Notes under the pieces: generated by a model
What the model was told of the DNA's origin: nothing
What the model saw: only the letters and a program-made list of their open reading frames with translations
Databases searched by the model: none
Assembly: GCF_001578185.1 (NCBI RefSeq)
Contig: NZ_CP011008.1
Coordinates: forward strand, 1,144,001 to 1,208,000
Origin: Peribacillus simplex
GTDB lineage: Bacteria > Bacillota > Bacilli > Bacillales > DSM-1321
Reading direction: 5' to 3'
Length of the DNA: 64,000 nucleotides
In this document: positions 43,780-52,694 of the stretch, one piece after another
Layout of the letters: each line of letters starts with the position of its first letter
Numbering within the stretch: the stretch's first letter is position 1
Position numbers and translations under genes: made by a program

Positions 43780-44487
43780 TTGATGGATGAATATGGACAA
43801 AAGGCATTATCGGAACTAGTATCATGGAAAAAGAAAGTAGCCAAGAAATCCGGCAGGCTTGAGCGGATGTCCAAAAAGGCGCAAATCAAAATGAATAGTT
43901 ATATTCCAGAACGAGTGCACAAAATGATTACTGATAGTATTAAAGGGATGATTGAGGCCGTATTATCAGGTTCGAAATATATGTCTAAAGAAAAAAATGT
44001 AGCGCTTCTATCCTTGCAGCAAAAAGAAGAATGGGTTACGGAAACTGTAACGGCCTATCGGAAAACAGCCGTTATAGAAGGTGTGGGAACCGGAGCGGCA
44101 GGGCTTTTAATTGGATTGGCTGATTTCCCATTACTGCTTAGCATCAAGATGAAGTTATTATTCGAAATATCCCGTATATATGGTTTTGATCCAAATAAAT
44201 ATGAGGAACGCCTGTTCATACTCCATATCTTTCAGATGGCATTTTCGAGCGAGGAAAAAAAACTGGAAACATTACGGGTAATAGAAGAATGGGATTCAGG
44301 GAAATGGCCGGAAATAGACTGGCAAGAATTTCAGCAGGAATATCGCGATCACATCGATGTCATTAAAATGTTCCAGCTAGTCCCAGGGTTTGGGGCAGCT
44401 GTCGGTGCATATGCCAACCATCATTTGTTGGAACAACTTGGGGAGACGGCTGTCAATTGTTACCGAATCAGACTTCTAAAAGAGTAA
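43780..44487 (+). CDS. ecsC: EcsC-family protein
   Basis: A 235-residue protein of the EcsC family (B. subtilis EcsC is about 236). It has the motif GTGAAGLLIGLADFPLLLSI (about 105-124) with a hydrophobic segment, a helical LEQLGETAVNCYRIRLL end and NHHLLEQ. Third gene of the ecs locus; EcsC is dispensable and of unknown role. The ORF begins with an ATG two bases earlier in another frame, and GGAGGTG lies 5-7 bases upstream of 43780. Confidence 0.85.
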   Translation: MMDEYGQKALSELVSWKKKVAKKSGRLERMSKKAQIKMNSYIPERVHKMITDSIKGMIEAVLSGSKYMSKEKNVALLSLQQKEEWVTETVTAYRKTAVIEGVGTGAAGLLIGLADFPLLLSIKMKLLFEISRIYGFDPNKYEERLFILHIFQMAFSSEEKKLETLRVIEEWDSGKWPEIDWQEFQQEYRDHIDVIKMFQLVPGFGAAVGAYANHHLLEQLGETAVNCYRIRLLKE

Positions 44488-44510
44488 GGGACGGGAAACC
44501 CGTCCCTTTA
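44488..44510. terminator. Terminator between ecsC and yhaA
   Basis: GGGACGGG-AAA-CCCGTCCC stem directly after the ecsC stop, with a short T run on the plus strand; convergent genes meet here. Confidence 0.75.
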
Positions 44511-44513
44511 TCA

Positions 44514-45725
44514 TTACCGCAATAAAGATTCATTCACCTTTGGGGATGATTGTTCCTTATTATGATAGGTTACAGCAGCAGTGCCTAATATTTTGGCTGC
44601 AATGAGCATCGCTTTTTCATCGAAATCGAACAAAGGATGATGATGCGGGTATGTATGTTCATTTTTTGGCCTGGCTCCTGTAAAGAAGAATGTACCTTTC
44701 ACATTTTGTAAATAATAAGAAAAATCTTCACCTGTCATATCCGGGTCAATTTCCTCTGTAACCAAAACTTCCTTGATGGACTCAGTGCTTTCAATCATGA
44801 ATTTAGTTTCCTCATCGTGTGGGATGACAGCCGGATAGCCTTGAACGTATCGATATTCATAGGTGCAGTCCGCAGCTAGGCAGGTTCCTTTAACAATCCG
44901 CTCTATTTCTCCCCTTATAAATGAACGGACATCTTCCTTGAAAGTACGGACGGTCCCGATAATTTTTGCCTTATCTGCAATGACGTTAAAGGCATTATCG
45001 GCTACAAAGGAACCAACGGTAATGACTGCAGAATCTATTGGGTTAAGGCGGCGGCTTACGATTTGCTGTAGGGCCATGACTAGCTGAGAGCCGACTACGA
45101 TTGCATCGCGGGTTTTATGAGGCTGTGCTCCATGTCCACCCTGCCCTTGAATGATGATCTCAAATCGGTCAGCAGCAGCCATTAGAGGCCCATAAGCGTA
45201 TTGGACTGTTCCAGTAGGGACAGTAGCCCATAAATGGGTGCCGAAAATTACATCCACTCCATCAAGGCAACCCGCATCAATCATCGGTTTGGCACCCCCT
45301 GGAGCATATTCTTCAGCATGCTGGTGGATAAATATAAATTGGCCTTCGAGCTCATCCTTCAGGGCATTCAGATTTTTTGCAAGAACCAGGAGAGTCGCTG
45401 TATGGCCATCATGTCCGCACGCATGCATGACCCCGGCTACGGTTGATTTATAGGGAACTTCTTTTTCATCTTGAATCGGTAAGGCGTCGAAATCAGCGCG
45501 CATTGCTACTGTTTTACCAGGCTTACTGCCAGTAATCTTAGCAATAACACCATTACCGCCTACATTTTTCTGATGTTCGATTCCAAGTTTTTCATAATAT
45601 TCAGCGATGAAGGCAGCCGTTTGGGTTTCTTGAAAAGAAAGCTCAGGATGTTGGTGAAGATAACGCCTGATTGAAACCATCTCTTCATAAGAACCATCTA
45701 TAAGATCGTGTAATCGCTGTATCAT
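44514..45725 (-). CDS. yhaA: YhaA, M20-family amidohydrolase
   Basis: A 403-residue M20D-type aminoacylase/carboxypeptidase (B. subtilis YhaA is about 396). Metal and catalytic motifs: HACGHDGHTA (about 97-106), HQHAEEYAPGGAKP (about 133-146), GTHLW (about 163) and a late HPLFDFDEKAM. It should remove acyl groups from N-acyl amino acids or related compounds in the cytoplasm. Convergent with ecsC. The ATG follows GGGAGGTG. Confidence 0.85.
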   Translation of the reverse strand: MIQRLHDLIDGSYEEMVSIRRYLHQHPELSFQETQTAAFIAEYYEKLGIEHQKNVGGNGVIAKITGSKPGKTVAMRADFDALPIQDEKEVPYKSTVAGVMHACGHDGHTATLLVLAKNLNALKDELEGQFIFIHQHAEEYAPGGAKPMIDAGCLDGVDVIFGTHLWATVPTGTVQYAYGPLMAAADRFEIIIQGQGGHGAQPHKTRDAIVVGSQLVMALQQIVSRRLNPIDSAVITVGSFVADNAFNVIADKAKIIGTVRTFKEDVRSFIRGEIERIVKGTCLAADCTYEYRYVQGYPAVIPHDEETKFMIESTESIKEVLVTEEIDPDMTGEDFSYYLQNVKGTFFFTGARPKNEHTYPHHHPLFDFDEKAMLIAAKILGTAAVTYHNKEQSSPKVNESLLR

Positions 45726-45818
45726 TTTGCACCTCCCAATGATTGGTTTAATTGTAAATAGTATATCATATTCTGAATAATCTAAAGTGAATTAAATACC
45801 TTGAGGAGAGTTGTATGA

Positions 45819-46454
45819 ATGATTAAATATTCTTGGATGGCTGTGGTTTTGCTTTGCCTGTTGCTTTTCTTTTTTTTGATGCATGAAGTCCAGAGCGAGA
45901 AAACGCTAGCGTTCGATACGTATATTGCAAAACTTTTTGCCGTGGGTGAGAATACTATTCCGTTCACTTTCTTCAAGTCCATTACCTATCTTGGTAAATC
46001 CAAGGTCATTGGAATTGTAAGTTTACTATGTGTCCTGTATTTATGGATAATAAAGAAGAATTATTTGCCCATGGCCGTCTTTTCTATCGGAATGGCTGGC
46101 GGCGATGTTTTAAACGAGTGGATAAAAAATCATACTCAAAGGGTGCGTCCTGAGAACCATTTGCTGGAGACAGGTGGCTACAGTTTTCCAAGTGGCCACG
46201 CAATGTTAGGACTTATTTTCTTCAGTATGGTTGCTTATTTCATTCTAAAAGAAGTTAAAGGTAACTCATTGAAATGGGTAATGGGAATCGGTTTCGTTTG
46301 TCTGGTTCTGCTAATCGGGATAAGCCGGATCGCCATGAACGTTCATTTTCCAACTGATATTTTGGCAGGTTATGCATTAGGGGCTGCTTACAGTTTAACC
46401 TTGATTAATTTGTATAAGTGCGTAAGATGGAGGAGCATTTATAAAAAAACATGA
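45819..46454 (+). CDS. PAP2-family membrane phosphatase
   Basis: A 211-residue protein with five or six membrane segments and the three PAP2 phosphatase motifs: KNHTQRVRP (about 103-111), PSGHA (about 124-128) and SRIAMNVHFPTDILAG (about 169-184). The active site faces outside. Likely substrates are undecaprenyl pyrophosphate or lipid phosphates, so it may recycle the carrier lipid. ATG at 45819 with GAGGAGAG 9 bases upstream; an earlier out-of-frame ATG is followed at once by a stop. Confidence 0.85.
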   Translation: MIKYSWMAVVLLCLLLFFFLMHEVQSEKTLAFDTYIAKLFAVGENTIPFTFFKSITYLGKSKVIGIVSLLCVLYLWIIKKNYLPMAVFSIGMAGGDVLNEWIKNHTQRVRPENHLLETGGYSFPSGHAMLGLIFFSMVAYFILKEVKGNSLKWVMGIGFVCLVLLIGISRIAMNVHFPTDILAGYALGAAYSLTLINLYKCVRWRSIYKKT

Positions 46455-46572
46455 GATCTTTGTATATATCCGTTACATTTCCCCGGAAATAAAGAAGGAA
46501 TTTGTCGGATTGTTTATTGGCTTAATACATTCTTTTCATAATTTGGACGTCCAAAATAAAGCTCTGAAACCG

Positions 46573-46602
46573 AAAAGTCCCATCCTTGAGAGGATGGGAC
46601 TC
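46573..46602 (-). terminator. Terminator of hmoB
   Basis: AGTCCCATCC and GGATGGGACT form a 10-base perfect stem. TTTT follows on the minus strand. It also lies downstream of the PAP2 gene. Confidence 0.8.
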
Positions 46603-46620
46603 TTATTGATCAGGAAAAGA

Positions 46621-47136
46621 TTATTCTTGGGGATCCTTCACCAATGTATACTTCGTTACATAGGCTTCACCAGAAAACATCTTCTGACTGGAATTCGTAA
46701 TAGTAGCGTTTGTGTCGCTGTTATGGGCCTCCTGATAGGAACTGGATTTCTGCCAGCTCATAAAGTCGGCTTGTTTCTCCCAAATCGTTAAAATTACATA
46801 AGTTTCAGAGTTGATTGGCCTCAGGATACGGAGGGCGACGAAACCTGGTTCATTTTCAATGAAACCGGCCCTTTTTTTAAAACGATGTTCGAATACCGGC
46901 CGTCCTTCTTCACTGACAGGGATATTGTTCATGACTACATATCCATGATCTTGAAGGTGTCCTTTCCCATCCACTACTTCATATTTACGTGGCGAGCTGA
47001 AGAGCGTTTTACCTGATGTTTCATGTAAAAGGACTGTAGTGCCAGAATTTTGCATAAGTAATATTTTTTCATTCGGGTGCTTATCTTTTTTGATTTTCAA
47101 AAAATCGTAGGTGCCTGTAGTGATGTATACATTCAT
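46621..47136 (-). CDS. hmoB: HmoB-like heme-degrading monooxygenase (YhgC)
   Basis: A 171-residue protein (B. subtilis HmoB/YhgC is about 166) with a C-terminal antibiotic-biosynthesis-monooxygenase (ABM) ferredoxin-like domain: RAGFIENEPGFVALRILRP, YVILTIWEKQADFMSWQKS. The N-terminal half is a second, degenerate ABM-like part. It would open the heme ring to release iron. GGAGGGGAA stands before the ATG at 47136; the open frame extends to 47214 without another signal. It lies divergently from hemE as in B. subtilis. Confidence 0.85.
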   Translation of the reverse strand: MNVYITTGTYDFLKIKKDKHPNEKILLMQNSGTTVLLHETSGKTLFSSPRKYEVVDGKGHLQDHGYVVMNNIPVSEEGRPVFEHRFKKRAGFIENEPGFVALRILRPINSETYVILTIWEKQADFMSWQKSSSYQEAHNSDTNATITNSSQKMFSGEAYVTKYTLVKDPQE

Positions 47137-47407
47137 AAATTCCCCTCCAATTTCTATATAGTAACTGTATACCCATTTTACCCAATGAATAATGCTTTTA
47201 CCATTTCCAATCAAACCAAAAGGCTTGGAAATCGGTGAGATTTTTATAAAAACGTCGATTTCCTGACAAATAAATATGTTGGCTATACTTCTATTATAGA
47301 AAAAGCTATAGTTTAAGGAGATTCGATTTGAAATTCAACATCCTTCTGATATTCTATGTAAGTAATGAATAAAAATAGAAACGTGATTGCTTGAAAGGTG
47401 GATATTA

Positions 47408-48451
47408 ATGTCTAAGGAAATTACGAATGATACATTTTTAAAAGCTGCGAGAGGAGAGAAAACGGATCATGTGCCTGTTTGGTATATGCGCCAGGCTGGC
47501 CGTTCACAGCCGGAATACCGTAAATTGAAAGAGAAGTACTCCCTTTTTGAGATTACTCATCAGCCGGAATTATGCGCTTATGTGACTAGATTGCCTGTTG
47601 AGCAATATGATGTAGACGCTGCAATTTTATATAAAGATATTATGACACCGCTACCAGCCATTGGTGTGGATGTTGAGATACAGTCGGGAATCGGTCCAGT
47701 CATATCCAATCCGATCCAATCGTTGACAGATGTTGAAAAGTTAGGTGAATTGGACCCAGAGAAAGACATCCCATATGTGTTGGACACGATTAAATTATTG
47801 ACCACTGAACAATTGTCGGTACCTTTGATTGGTTTTTCCGGTGCACCATTCACCATTGCTTCATACATGATTGAAGGCGGCCCTTCCAAAAACTACAATA
47901 AGACGAAAGCTTTCATGTATTCCGAGCCAGTGGCGTGGTTTGCTTTAATGGATAAGTTAGCCGATATGATCATCATCTATGTCAAGTCACAAATTAAAGC
48001 TGGCGTTAAAGCCATCCAAATCTTTGATTCATGGGTGGGTGCATTGAACGTTGAAGATTACCGCGTATTCATCAAGCCAATCATGAATCGTATTTTTTCT
48101 TCATTACGGGAAGAAAATGTACCGCTAATCATGTTCGGGGTCGGTGCGAGTCACTTGGCACTCGAGTGGAATGATCTTCCAATTGATGTGGTCGGGCTTG
48201 ATTGGAGACTTCCAATTACAGAAGCAAGACAAATGGGAATACAGAAAACGGTTCAAGGTAACCTTGATCCTGCCCTGCTATTATCATCGTGGGATGTTAT
48301 AGAAGATCGGACGAAAAGAATCCTGGATCAGGGCATGGAACAGGATGGCTACATCTTTAATCTTGGACATGGGGTCTTCCCTTCCGTAAACCCTGAAACA
48401 CTGAAAAGGCTGACCGCCTTCATTCATGAATATTCATCAAAAATGAAGTAA
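47408..48451 (+). CDS. hemE: HemE, uroporphyrinogen decarboxylase
   Basis: A 347-residue enzyme that decarboxylates uroporphyrinogen III to coproporphyrinogen III. Family signatures: [16 protein letters not shown] near the N-terminus, [21 protein letters not shown] (in two parts near 141-160) and [13 protein letters not shown] near the C-terminus. ATG at 47408 has AAAGGTG 7 bases upstream; an in-frame upstream start at 47387 is less likely. First gene of the hemE-hemH pair. Confidence 0.95.
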   Translation: MSKEITNDTFLKAARGEKTDHVPVWYMRQAGRSQPEYRKLKEKYSLFEITHQPELCAYVTRLPVEQYDVDAAILYKDIMTPLPAIGVDVEIQSGIGPVISNPIQSLTDVEKLGELDPEKDIPYVLDTIKLLTTEQLSVPLIGFSGAPFTIASYMIEGGPSKNYNKTKAFMYSEPVAWFALMDKLADMIIIYVKSQIKAGVKAIQIFDSWVGALNVEDYRVFIKPIMNRIFSSLREENVPLIMFGVGASHLALEWNDLPIDVVGLDWRLPITEARQMGIQKTVQGNLDPALLLSSWDVIEDRTKRILDQGMEQDGYIFNLGHGVFPSVNPETLKRLTAFIHEYSSKMK

Positions 48452-48529
48452 GGTGAGCGAACCATTTGCTAAGAATCCTTAAATGGATGCACAATAAAAG
48501 AACGAAATCTTTAAAAGAGGTGTAATTTG

Positions 48530-49465
48530 ATGTCAAGAAAAAAAATGGGCCTTCTAGTCATGGCTTATGGTACTCCGTACAATGAAGAGGATATTGAAAG
48601 GTATTATACACATATTCGTCATGGGAGACGACCAAGCGATGAATTGATTGCTGATCTAAAAGGCAGATATGAAGCGATCGGTGGATTATCACCGCTTGCA
48701 AAAATAACTGCAGCGCAAGCTGAAACCCTTGAAAAGCAATTGAATTCCGTTCAGGAAGAAATTGAATTCAAGGCATATTTAGGACTGAAACATATTGAAC
48801 CTTTTGTTGAAGACGCAGTGAAACAAATGCATGATGATGGTATCAAAGAAGCGGTAAGTATTGTATTGGCACCGCACTTTTCAACATTCAGCGTGAAGTC
48901 TTATAATGGACGTGCTCAGGATGAAGCCGCTAAATTAGGTGACCTGACGATCACTTCTGTTGAAAGCTGGTATGATGAGCCGAAATTCATTCAATATTGG
49001 GTAGACCAATTAAAAGAAGTAATCGGGAAAATGACCTCGGAAGAGCGCGATAATTACGCTTTGATTGTGTCTGCGCATAGCCTCCCAGAAAAGATATTGC
49101 AATTAGGAGATCCATATCCAAATCAACTGAAAGAAACTGCAGACATGATTGCAAAAGGCGCAGGGGTTACCAATTACGCAGTTGGCTGGCAAAGCGCTGG
49201 ACAAACACCTGAACCATGGTTAGGACCGGATGTACAGGACTTAACCAGAGATCTTCATCAAGCAAAAGGTTATAAAGCTTTCATTTATATACCTGTTGGT
49301 TTTGTTGCTGAGCATCTTGAAGTCCTTTATGATAACGATTATGAATGTAAGGTTGTAACGGAAGATATTGGTGCAGGTTACTACCGGCCGGATATGCCCA
49401 ATGTTAAACCTGAATTCATCGATGCATTGGCCACAATCATTTTAAACAGATTACAGGAAAAATGA
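48530..49465 (+). CDS. hemH: HemH, ferrochelatase
   Basis: A 311-residue ferrochelatase (B. subtilis HemH is 310). The catalytic histidine is in SAHSLPEKI (about 182-190) and the acidic partner in [14 protein letters not shown] near 260. It acts in the coproporphyrin-dependent branch of heme synthesis typical of Gram-positive bacteria. I prefer the ATG at 48530 (AGAGGTG 8 bases upstream) over a TTG at 48527. In B. subtilis hemY follows immediately; here it does not: the next gene is the TetR regulator. Confidence 0.95.
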   Translation: MSRKKMGLLVMAYGTPYNEEDIERYYTHIRHGRRPSDELIADLKGRYEAIGGLSPLAKITAAQAETLEKQLNSVQEEIEFKAYLGLKHIEPFVEDAVKQMHDDGIKEAVSIVLAPHFSTFSVKSYNGRAQDEAAKLGDLTITSVESWYDEPKFIQYWVDQLKEVIGKMTSEERDNYALIVSAHSLPEKILQLGDPYPNQLKETADMIAKGAGVTNYAVGWQSAGQTPEPWLGPDVQDLTRDLHQAKGYKAFIYIPVGFVAEHLEVLYDNDYECKVVTEDIGAGYYRPDMPNVKPEFIDALATIILNRLQEK

Positions 49466-49657
49466 TTGGTTAATAAGGGATATGCAGTTCATCCATGATT
49501 GCGATGACCTTACATATTTTTTAAATGAAGTTGATAGATACGCTACACTACACCTGGAAAAGCGTATCCTGGTGATGAAATTTTATAACCTGTTTTAGGA
49601 AAGTGGCTGTCCAGTAATGAGGATGGCCATTATTTCCCTAGAAAACTGAAAGTTTTA

Positions 49658-49686
49658 TTGAAAAGACTGAAAATTTTTGGTATGAT
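49658..49686 (+). promoter_or_regulatory. SigA promoter of yhgD
   Basis: TTGAAA (49658-49663), a 17-base spacer and TATGAT (49681-49686), with TGG before the -10. Confidence 0.75.
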
Positions 49687-49700
49687 ATTGTTGAACTTAA

Positions 49701-49723
49701 TGACCGTTTTGTCCGTTTGGTCA
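49701..49723 (+). promoter_or_regulatory. Probable YhgD operator
   Basis: An inverted repeat TGACC-N13-GGTCA, with a CCGTTT direct repeat inside. It lies between the -10 and the ribosome binding site, where TetR-family autoregulators often bind. Confidence 0.55.
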
Positions 49724-49738
49724 GAAATGAGGTGGGAA

Positions 49739-50314
49739 ATGTCTGTTGATCGTAAAAAATTAATTCTAGAAGCTGCGACCAAGTCGTTTTCACTTTTTGG
49801 ATATAAGGCAACGACGATGGATCAAGTCGCTAAAATTGCCAATGTGGGGAAAGGTACAATTTATACCTTTTATAAAAATAAAGAAGAGCTGTTTAAAGAA
49901 ATCGTTCAGCGGATGATAGAGGAAATGAAATATGAGGCGGAACAATCTTTGGATGAACAACTACCCTTTTTTGAAAATCTGCATCGGGCTGTTTATCGAA
50001 TCCTGGAGTTCAGGCAGGAACATCAATTATCTTTAAAACTTCTTCAGGAAGAGCGGGAAATTGGTACTCCGGCCGTTCAGGAAATGATAAATGAAATGGA
50101 AGAAGCCATTGTATCTTACATTAAGGAAAAACTTAAAATTGCGATTGATAAGGGCTATATACAGCCTTGTGATCCAGAGATAACAGCTTTCCTGATGCTA
50201 AAGATGTACCTTGCCCTTATTTTTGATTGGGAAAGGAATCATGCCCCATTAGGGAAAGAGGAAATTGCTGAACTATTTAAAATATATTTATTCAAAGGAT
50301 TATCCACTCCGTGA
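49739..50314 (+). CDS. yhgD: YhgD, TetR-family regulator
   Basis: A 191-residue TetR-family repressor, the length I recall for B. subtilis YhgD. The helix-turn-helix is TTMDQVAKIANVGKGTIYTFYKNKEEL (in parts, about 29-55). The C-terminal domain would bind an unknown ligand. The ATG at 49739 has GAGGTGGG immediately upstream; the frame extends to 49658, inside the promoter. In B. subtilis the next gene, yhgE, encodes a large membrane protein; it is absent here. Confidence 0.85.
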   Translation: MSVDRKKLILEAATKSFSLFGYKATTMDQVAKIANVGKGTIYTFYKNKEELFKEIVQRMIEEMKYEAEQSLDEQLPFFENLHRAVYRILEFRQEHQLSLKLLQEEREIGTPAVQEMINEMEEAIVSYIKEKLKIAIDKGYIQPCDPEITAFLMLKMYLALIFDWERNHAPLGKEEIAELFKIYLFKGLSTP

Positions 50315-50350
50315 TAATTCTATTTTTTTGGCTTAAAATGCAATGAATCG

Positions 50351-50395
50351 AAATAAAGAAGAGAAACCGATCATCGGTATCTCTTCTTTATATTT
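50351..50395. terminator. Bidirectional terminator between yhgD and yhfH
   Basis: AAATAAAGAAGAGA-ACCGAT pairs with ATCGGT-TCTCTTCTTTAT, a long AT-rich stem with one mismatch, between convergent genes. Confidence 0.7.
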
Positions 50396-50474
50396 GGGAT
50401 GGTTTTCAGCTGCGAGACTGAATTTATATGAGATCATCCTGCTAATTGGGAAGCGGATGGTGAAACACAAATCA

Positions 50475-50603
50475 CTACTCTCCAGAAAGGCAATGATCAC
50501 AGTGGTTTCCATAACATTCGTGCTGTTCTTCGATTTTTTTTCCGCATTCCATACATTGTTTCGGAGGCAGGTTTTTAAAGAACTCAATGCTACTTTGAAT
50601 CAT
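50475..50603 (-). CDS. yhfH: YhfH-family small zinc-ribbon-like protein
   Basis: A 42-residue protein: an amphipathic start (MIQSSIEFFKNLPPK) and a cysteine-rich half QCMECGKKIEEQHECYGNHC followed by DHC. The five cysteines and histidines suggest a small zinc-binding knuckle. Size, pattern and position match YhfH. Start at 50603 with AGGAG 9-10 bases upstream; two further in-frame ATGs lie closer to that site. It is hidden on the strand opposite a longer spurious frame. Confidence 0.8.
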   Translation of the reverse strand: MIQSSIEFFKNLPPKQCMECGKKIEEQHECYGNHCDHCLSGE

Positions 50604-50645
50604 GAACATCATCTCCTGTATTATTATTCGCTTTTCTATGATTAC

Positions 50646-50674
50646 ATTGTATTATAACAGTATTGATGTGTCAA
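50646..50674 (-). promoter_or_regulatory. Consensus SigA promoter of yhfH
   Basis: On the minus strand TTGACA (50674-50669), a 17-base spacer and TACAAT (50651-50646). The palindrome TATTGA-TGTG-TCAATA (50661-50676) covers the -35. Confidence 0.75.
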
Positions 50675-50769
50675 TATTTGTTTTATAACATAAGTGGAAA
50701 AGGTGAAATAAGGGTAAGAATAGTTTATATTAATGGGGAAGTCATTGAGAAAAAAAGGAGTGCCTAAGT

Positions 50770-51504
50770 ATGAAAATCACCGTAATTGGCTGCTGGGGCG
50801 GATATCCAGCTAAAAATGAGGCAAGTTCCGGCTATTTGCTTGAATATGAAGATTTTCGCATTCTGCTTGATTGTGGCAGCGGTGTTCTATCACAGTTGCA
50901 AAATCATATGAAGCCGGAGGATCTTGGTGCAGTTGTATTATCCCACTATCATCCGGATCATGTAGCGGATGTTGGTGTCCTGCAACACGCCGCGCTCATA
51001 CAGCAGATATTGGGCAGCGAGAAAAGGACCATTCCTATTTATGGCCATGATTTAGACGAAGCCGAATTTGGAAAGTTAACTTATAAAGACGTGACAAAGG
51101 GAATAGTCTACTCTGCTGATGAACCCTTAACAATAGGACCGTGTACATTCACATTCATGAAAACGAAACATCCAGTACCATGTTTTGCTATGAGGATTGA
51201 AGCTGAAAATCATTCGATTGTTTACACAGGTGACAGTTCATATATGGATGAGCTTGCAGATTTCGCTAAAAACGCAAATGTTTTATTATGTGAAAGTAAC
51301 TTTTACAGCGATATGGATGGTTCAAAGGTGGGGCATATGACGGCTAGAGAAGCTGGCATGCTAGCAGCCAAGGCCGACGTACAGCTTTTGCTGTTAACTC
51401 ATCTCCCTCATTATGGGGATCTTAATCAACTTAAAAAAGAAGCATCCGAGGTATTCAAAAGGGAAATAGCTGTAGCTAAAACCAATCTCGAATTCCAACT
51501 ATAA
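50770..51504 (+). CDS. yhfI: YhfI, metallo-beta-lactamase-fold hydrolase
   Basis: A 244-residue protein, the length of B. subtilis YhfI. It has the metal-site motif SHYHPDHVAD (about 58-67), an early LDCGSG, YTGDSSYMDEL (about 155-165), and late histidines in HMTAREAG and LTHLPHYGD. The pattern resembles RNase Z/ElaC-like and phosphodiesterase-like hydrolases. Substrate unknown. Located 45 bases ahead of lplJ, probably co-transcribed. Confidence 0.85.
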   Translation: MKITVIGCWGGYPAKNEASSGYLLEYEDFRILLDCGSGVLSQLQNHMKPEDLGAVVLSHYHPDHVADVGVLQHAALIQQILGSEKRTIPIYGHDLDEAEFGKLTYKDVTKGIVYSADEPLTIGPCTFTFMKTKHPVPCFAMRIEAENHSIVYTGDSSYMDELADFAKNANVLLCESNFYSDMDGSKVGHMTAREAGMLAAKADVQLLLLTHLPHYGDLNQLKKEASEVFKREIAVAKTNLEFQL

Positions 51505-51549
51505 TTGAAATATTAATGGTATGAATGAAGTCTACAAGGAGGAACAACT

Positions 51550-52539
51550 GTGCTTTTTATTGATAATAATGGAATTACGGATCCAAGAATTAATCTGGCC
51601 ATCGAAGAATATGCGCTTAAACATTTAAATATAGATGAGACCTATCTTCTATTCTATATTAATCGTCCTTCAATCATCATAGGAAGGAATCAAAATACGA
51701 TTGAAGAAATCAATGCCGATTATGTAGATGGAAATGGCATTACCGTTGTTCGCCGCCTTTCAGGGGGTGGAGCGGTTTATCATGATTTAGGGAATCTCAA
51801 TTTCAGTTTCATTACGAGAGAGGATGGGGATAGCTTCCACAATTTTAAGAAATTCACCCAGCCTGTCGTGGAAACGCTCGAAAAACTAGGAATACAAGCT
51901 GAATTAAGCGGACGTAACGATATCCTGGCTGAAGGAAAGAAAATTTCCGGAAACGCGATGTTTTCAACGAAGGGCAGAATGTTCAGTCATGGGACATTGT
52001 TGTTTCAATCAGAAATGGATCACATTGTATCCGCTTTAAAAGTGAAAAAAGATAAAATCGAGTCTAAAGGGATTAAATCGATAAGAAGCCGCGTCGGTAA
52101 TATTGCTGATTTTTTAAAAGAACCGATGTCTGTTGAAGAATTCCGCTCATTCCTATTGCAAAATATTTTTAAGGAAAGCGGTGAGGTCACTGAGTATGTT
52201 TTAACGGAGGCGGATTGGGAGAAAATTCACAAAATCTCGGAAGAAAGGTATCAAAACTGGGAGTGGAACTACGGAAAATCGCCTAAATTCAACTTACAAA
52301 ACTCGCATAGATTCTCGGTGGGATCTGTTGATATCCGTCTTGAAGTTAACAGGGGAATCATTGAGCATTGTAAAATCTACGGTGACTTCTTCGGGGTCGG
52401 AGAGGTTGCGGATATTGAACAGAAGCTTACTGGATCACGCTATGAAAAGAAAGCTATCAGCAATGTACTAGATGAGATAGATGTTCGGCATTATTTTGGC
52501 AATGTAACGAAAGAAGAAATATTGGCCCTAATATATTAA
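51550..52539 (+). CDS. lplJ: LplJ, lipoate-protein ligase
   Basis: A 329-residue LplA-type ligase (B. subtilis LplJ is about 331). RRLSGGGAVYHDLGNLNFSF (about 68-87) is the lipoyl-AMP-binding loop, with GRNQNTIEEI before it and SGRNDILAEGKKISGNA (about 139-155) after, including the catalytic lysine region. It attaches lipoate to the E2 and GcvH lipoyl domains using ATP. GTG start with GGAGGAAC upstream. Confidence 0.95.
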   Translation: MLFIDNNGITDPRINLAIEEYALKHLNIDETYLLFYINRPSIIIGRNQNTIEEINADYVDGNGITVVRRLSGGGAVYHDLGNLNFSFITREDGDSFHNFKKFTQPVVETLEKLGIQAELSGRNDILAEGKKISGNAMFSTKGRMFSHGTLLFQSEMDHIVSALKVKKDKIESKGIKSIRSRVGNIADFLKEPMSVEEFRSFLLQNIFKESGEVTEYVLTEADWEKIHKISEERYQNWEWNYGKSPKFNLQNSHRFSVGSVDIRLEVNRGIIEHCKIYGDFFGVGEVADIEQKLTGSRYEKKAISNVLDEIDVRHYFGNVTKEEILALIY

Positions 52540-52548
52540 GCCTGAAAT

Positions 52549-52577
52549 GCCGTCCTGACTAAGTAGGACGGTTTTTG
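52549..52577 (+). terminator. Terminator after lplJ
   Basis: CCGTCCT pairs with AGGACGG around an 8-base loop, followed by TTTTTG. Confidence 0.85.
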
Positions 52578-52619
52578 TGTCTAATTATGACAGTAATTGC
52601 TTGAATTTGGATAAAATTG

Positions 52620-52648
52620 TTGCTGTAATCATTTTCTTTTAATATAAT
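52620..52648 (+). promoter_or_regulatory. SigA promoter of yhfL
   Basis: TTGCTG (52620-52625), a 17-base spacer and TATAAT (52643-52648). Confidence 0.75.
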
Positions 52649-52653
52649 AAAAA

Positions 52654-52671
52654 TGAATGATTACTCATTCA
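52654..52671 (+). promoter_or_regulatory. FadR operator of yhfL
   Basis: TGAATGATTACTCATTCA is a perfect fit to the Bacillus FadR (YsiA) consensus TGAATGANTANTCATTCA. It starts 5 bases after the -10, over the expected transcription start. FadR bound there should repress until long-chain acyl-CoA is present. Confidence 0.9.
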
Positions 52672-52694
52672 TTATATTTGCAGGGGGAGGGAGA

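Noticed and set aside
50343..50657. Plus-strand frame of 104 codons between yhgD and yhfI
   Set aside because: It overlaps a terminator hairpin and lies opposite yhfH, which matches a known family with its own promoter.
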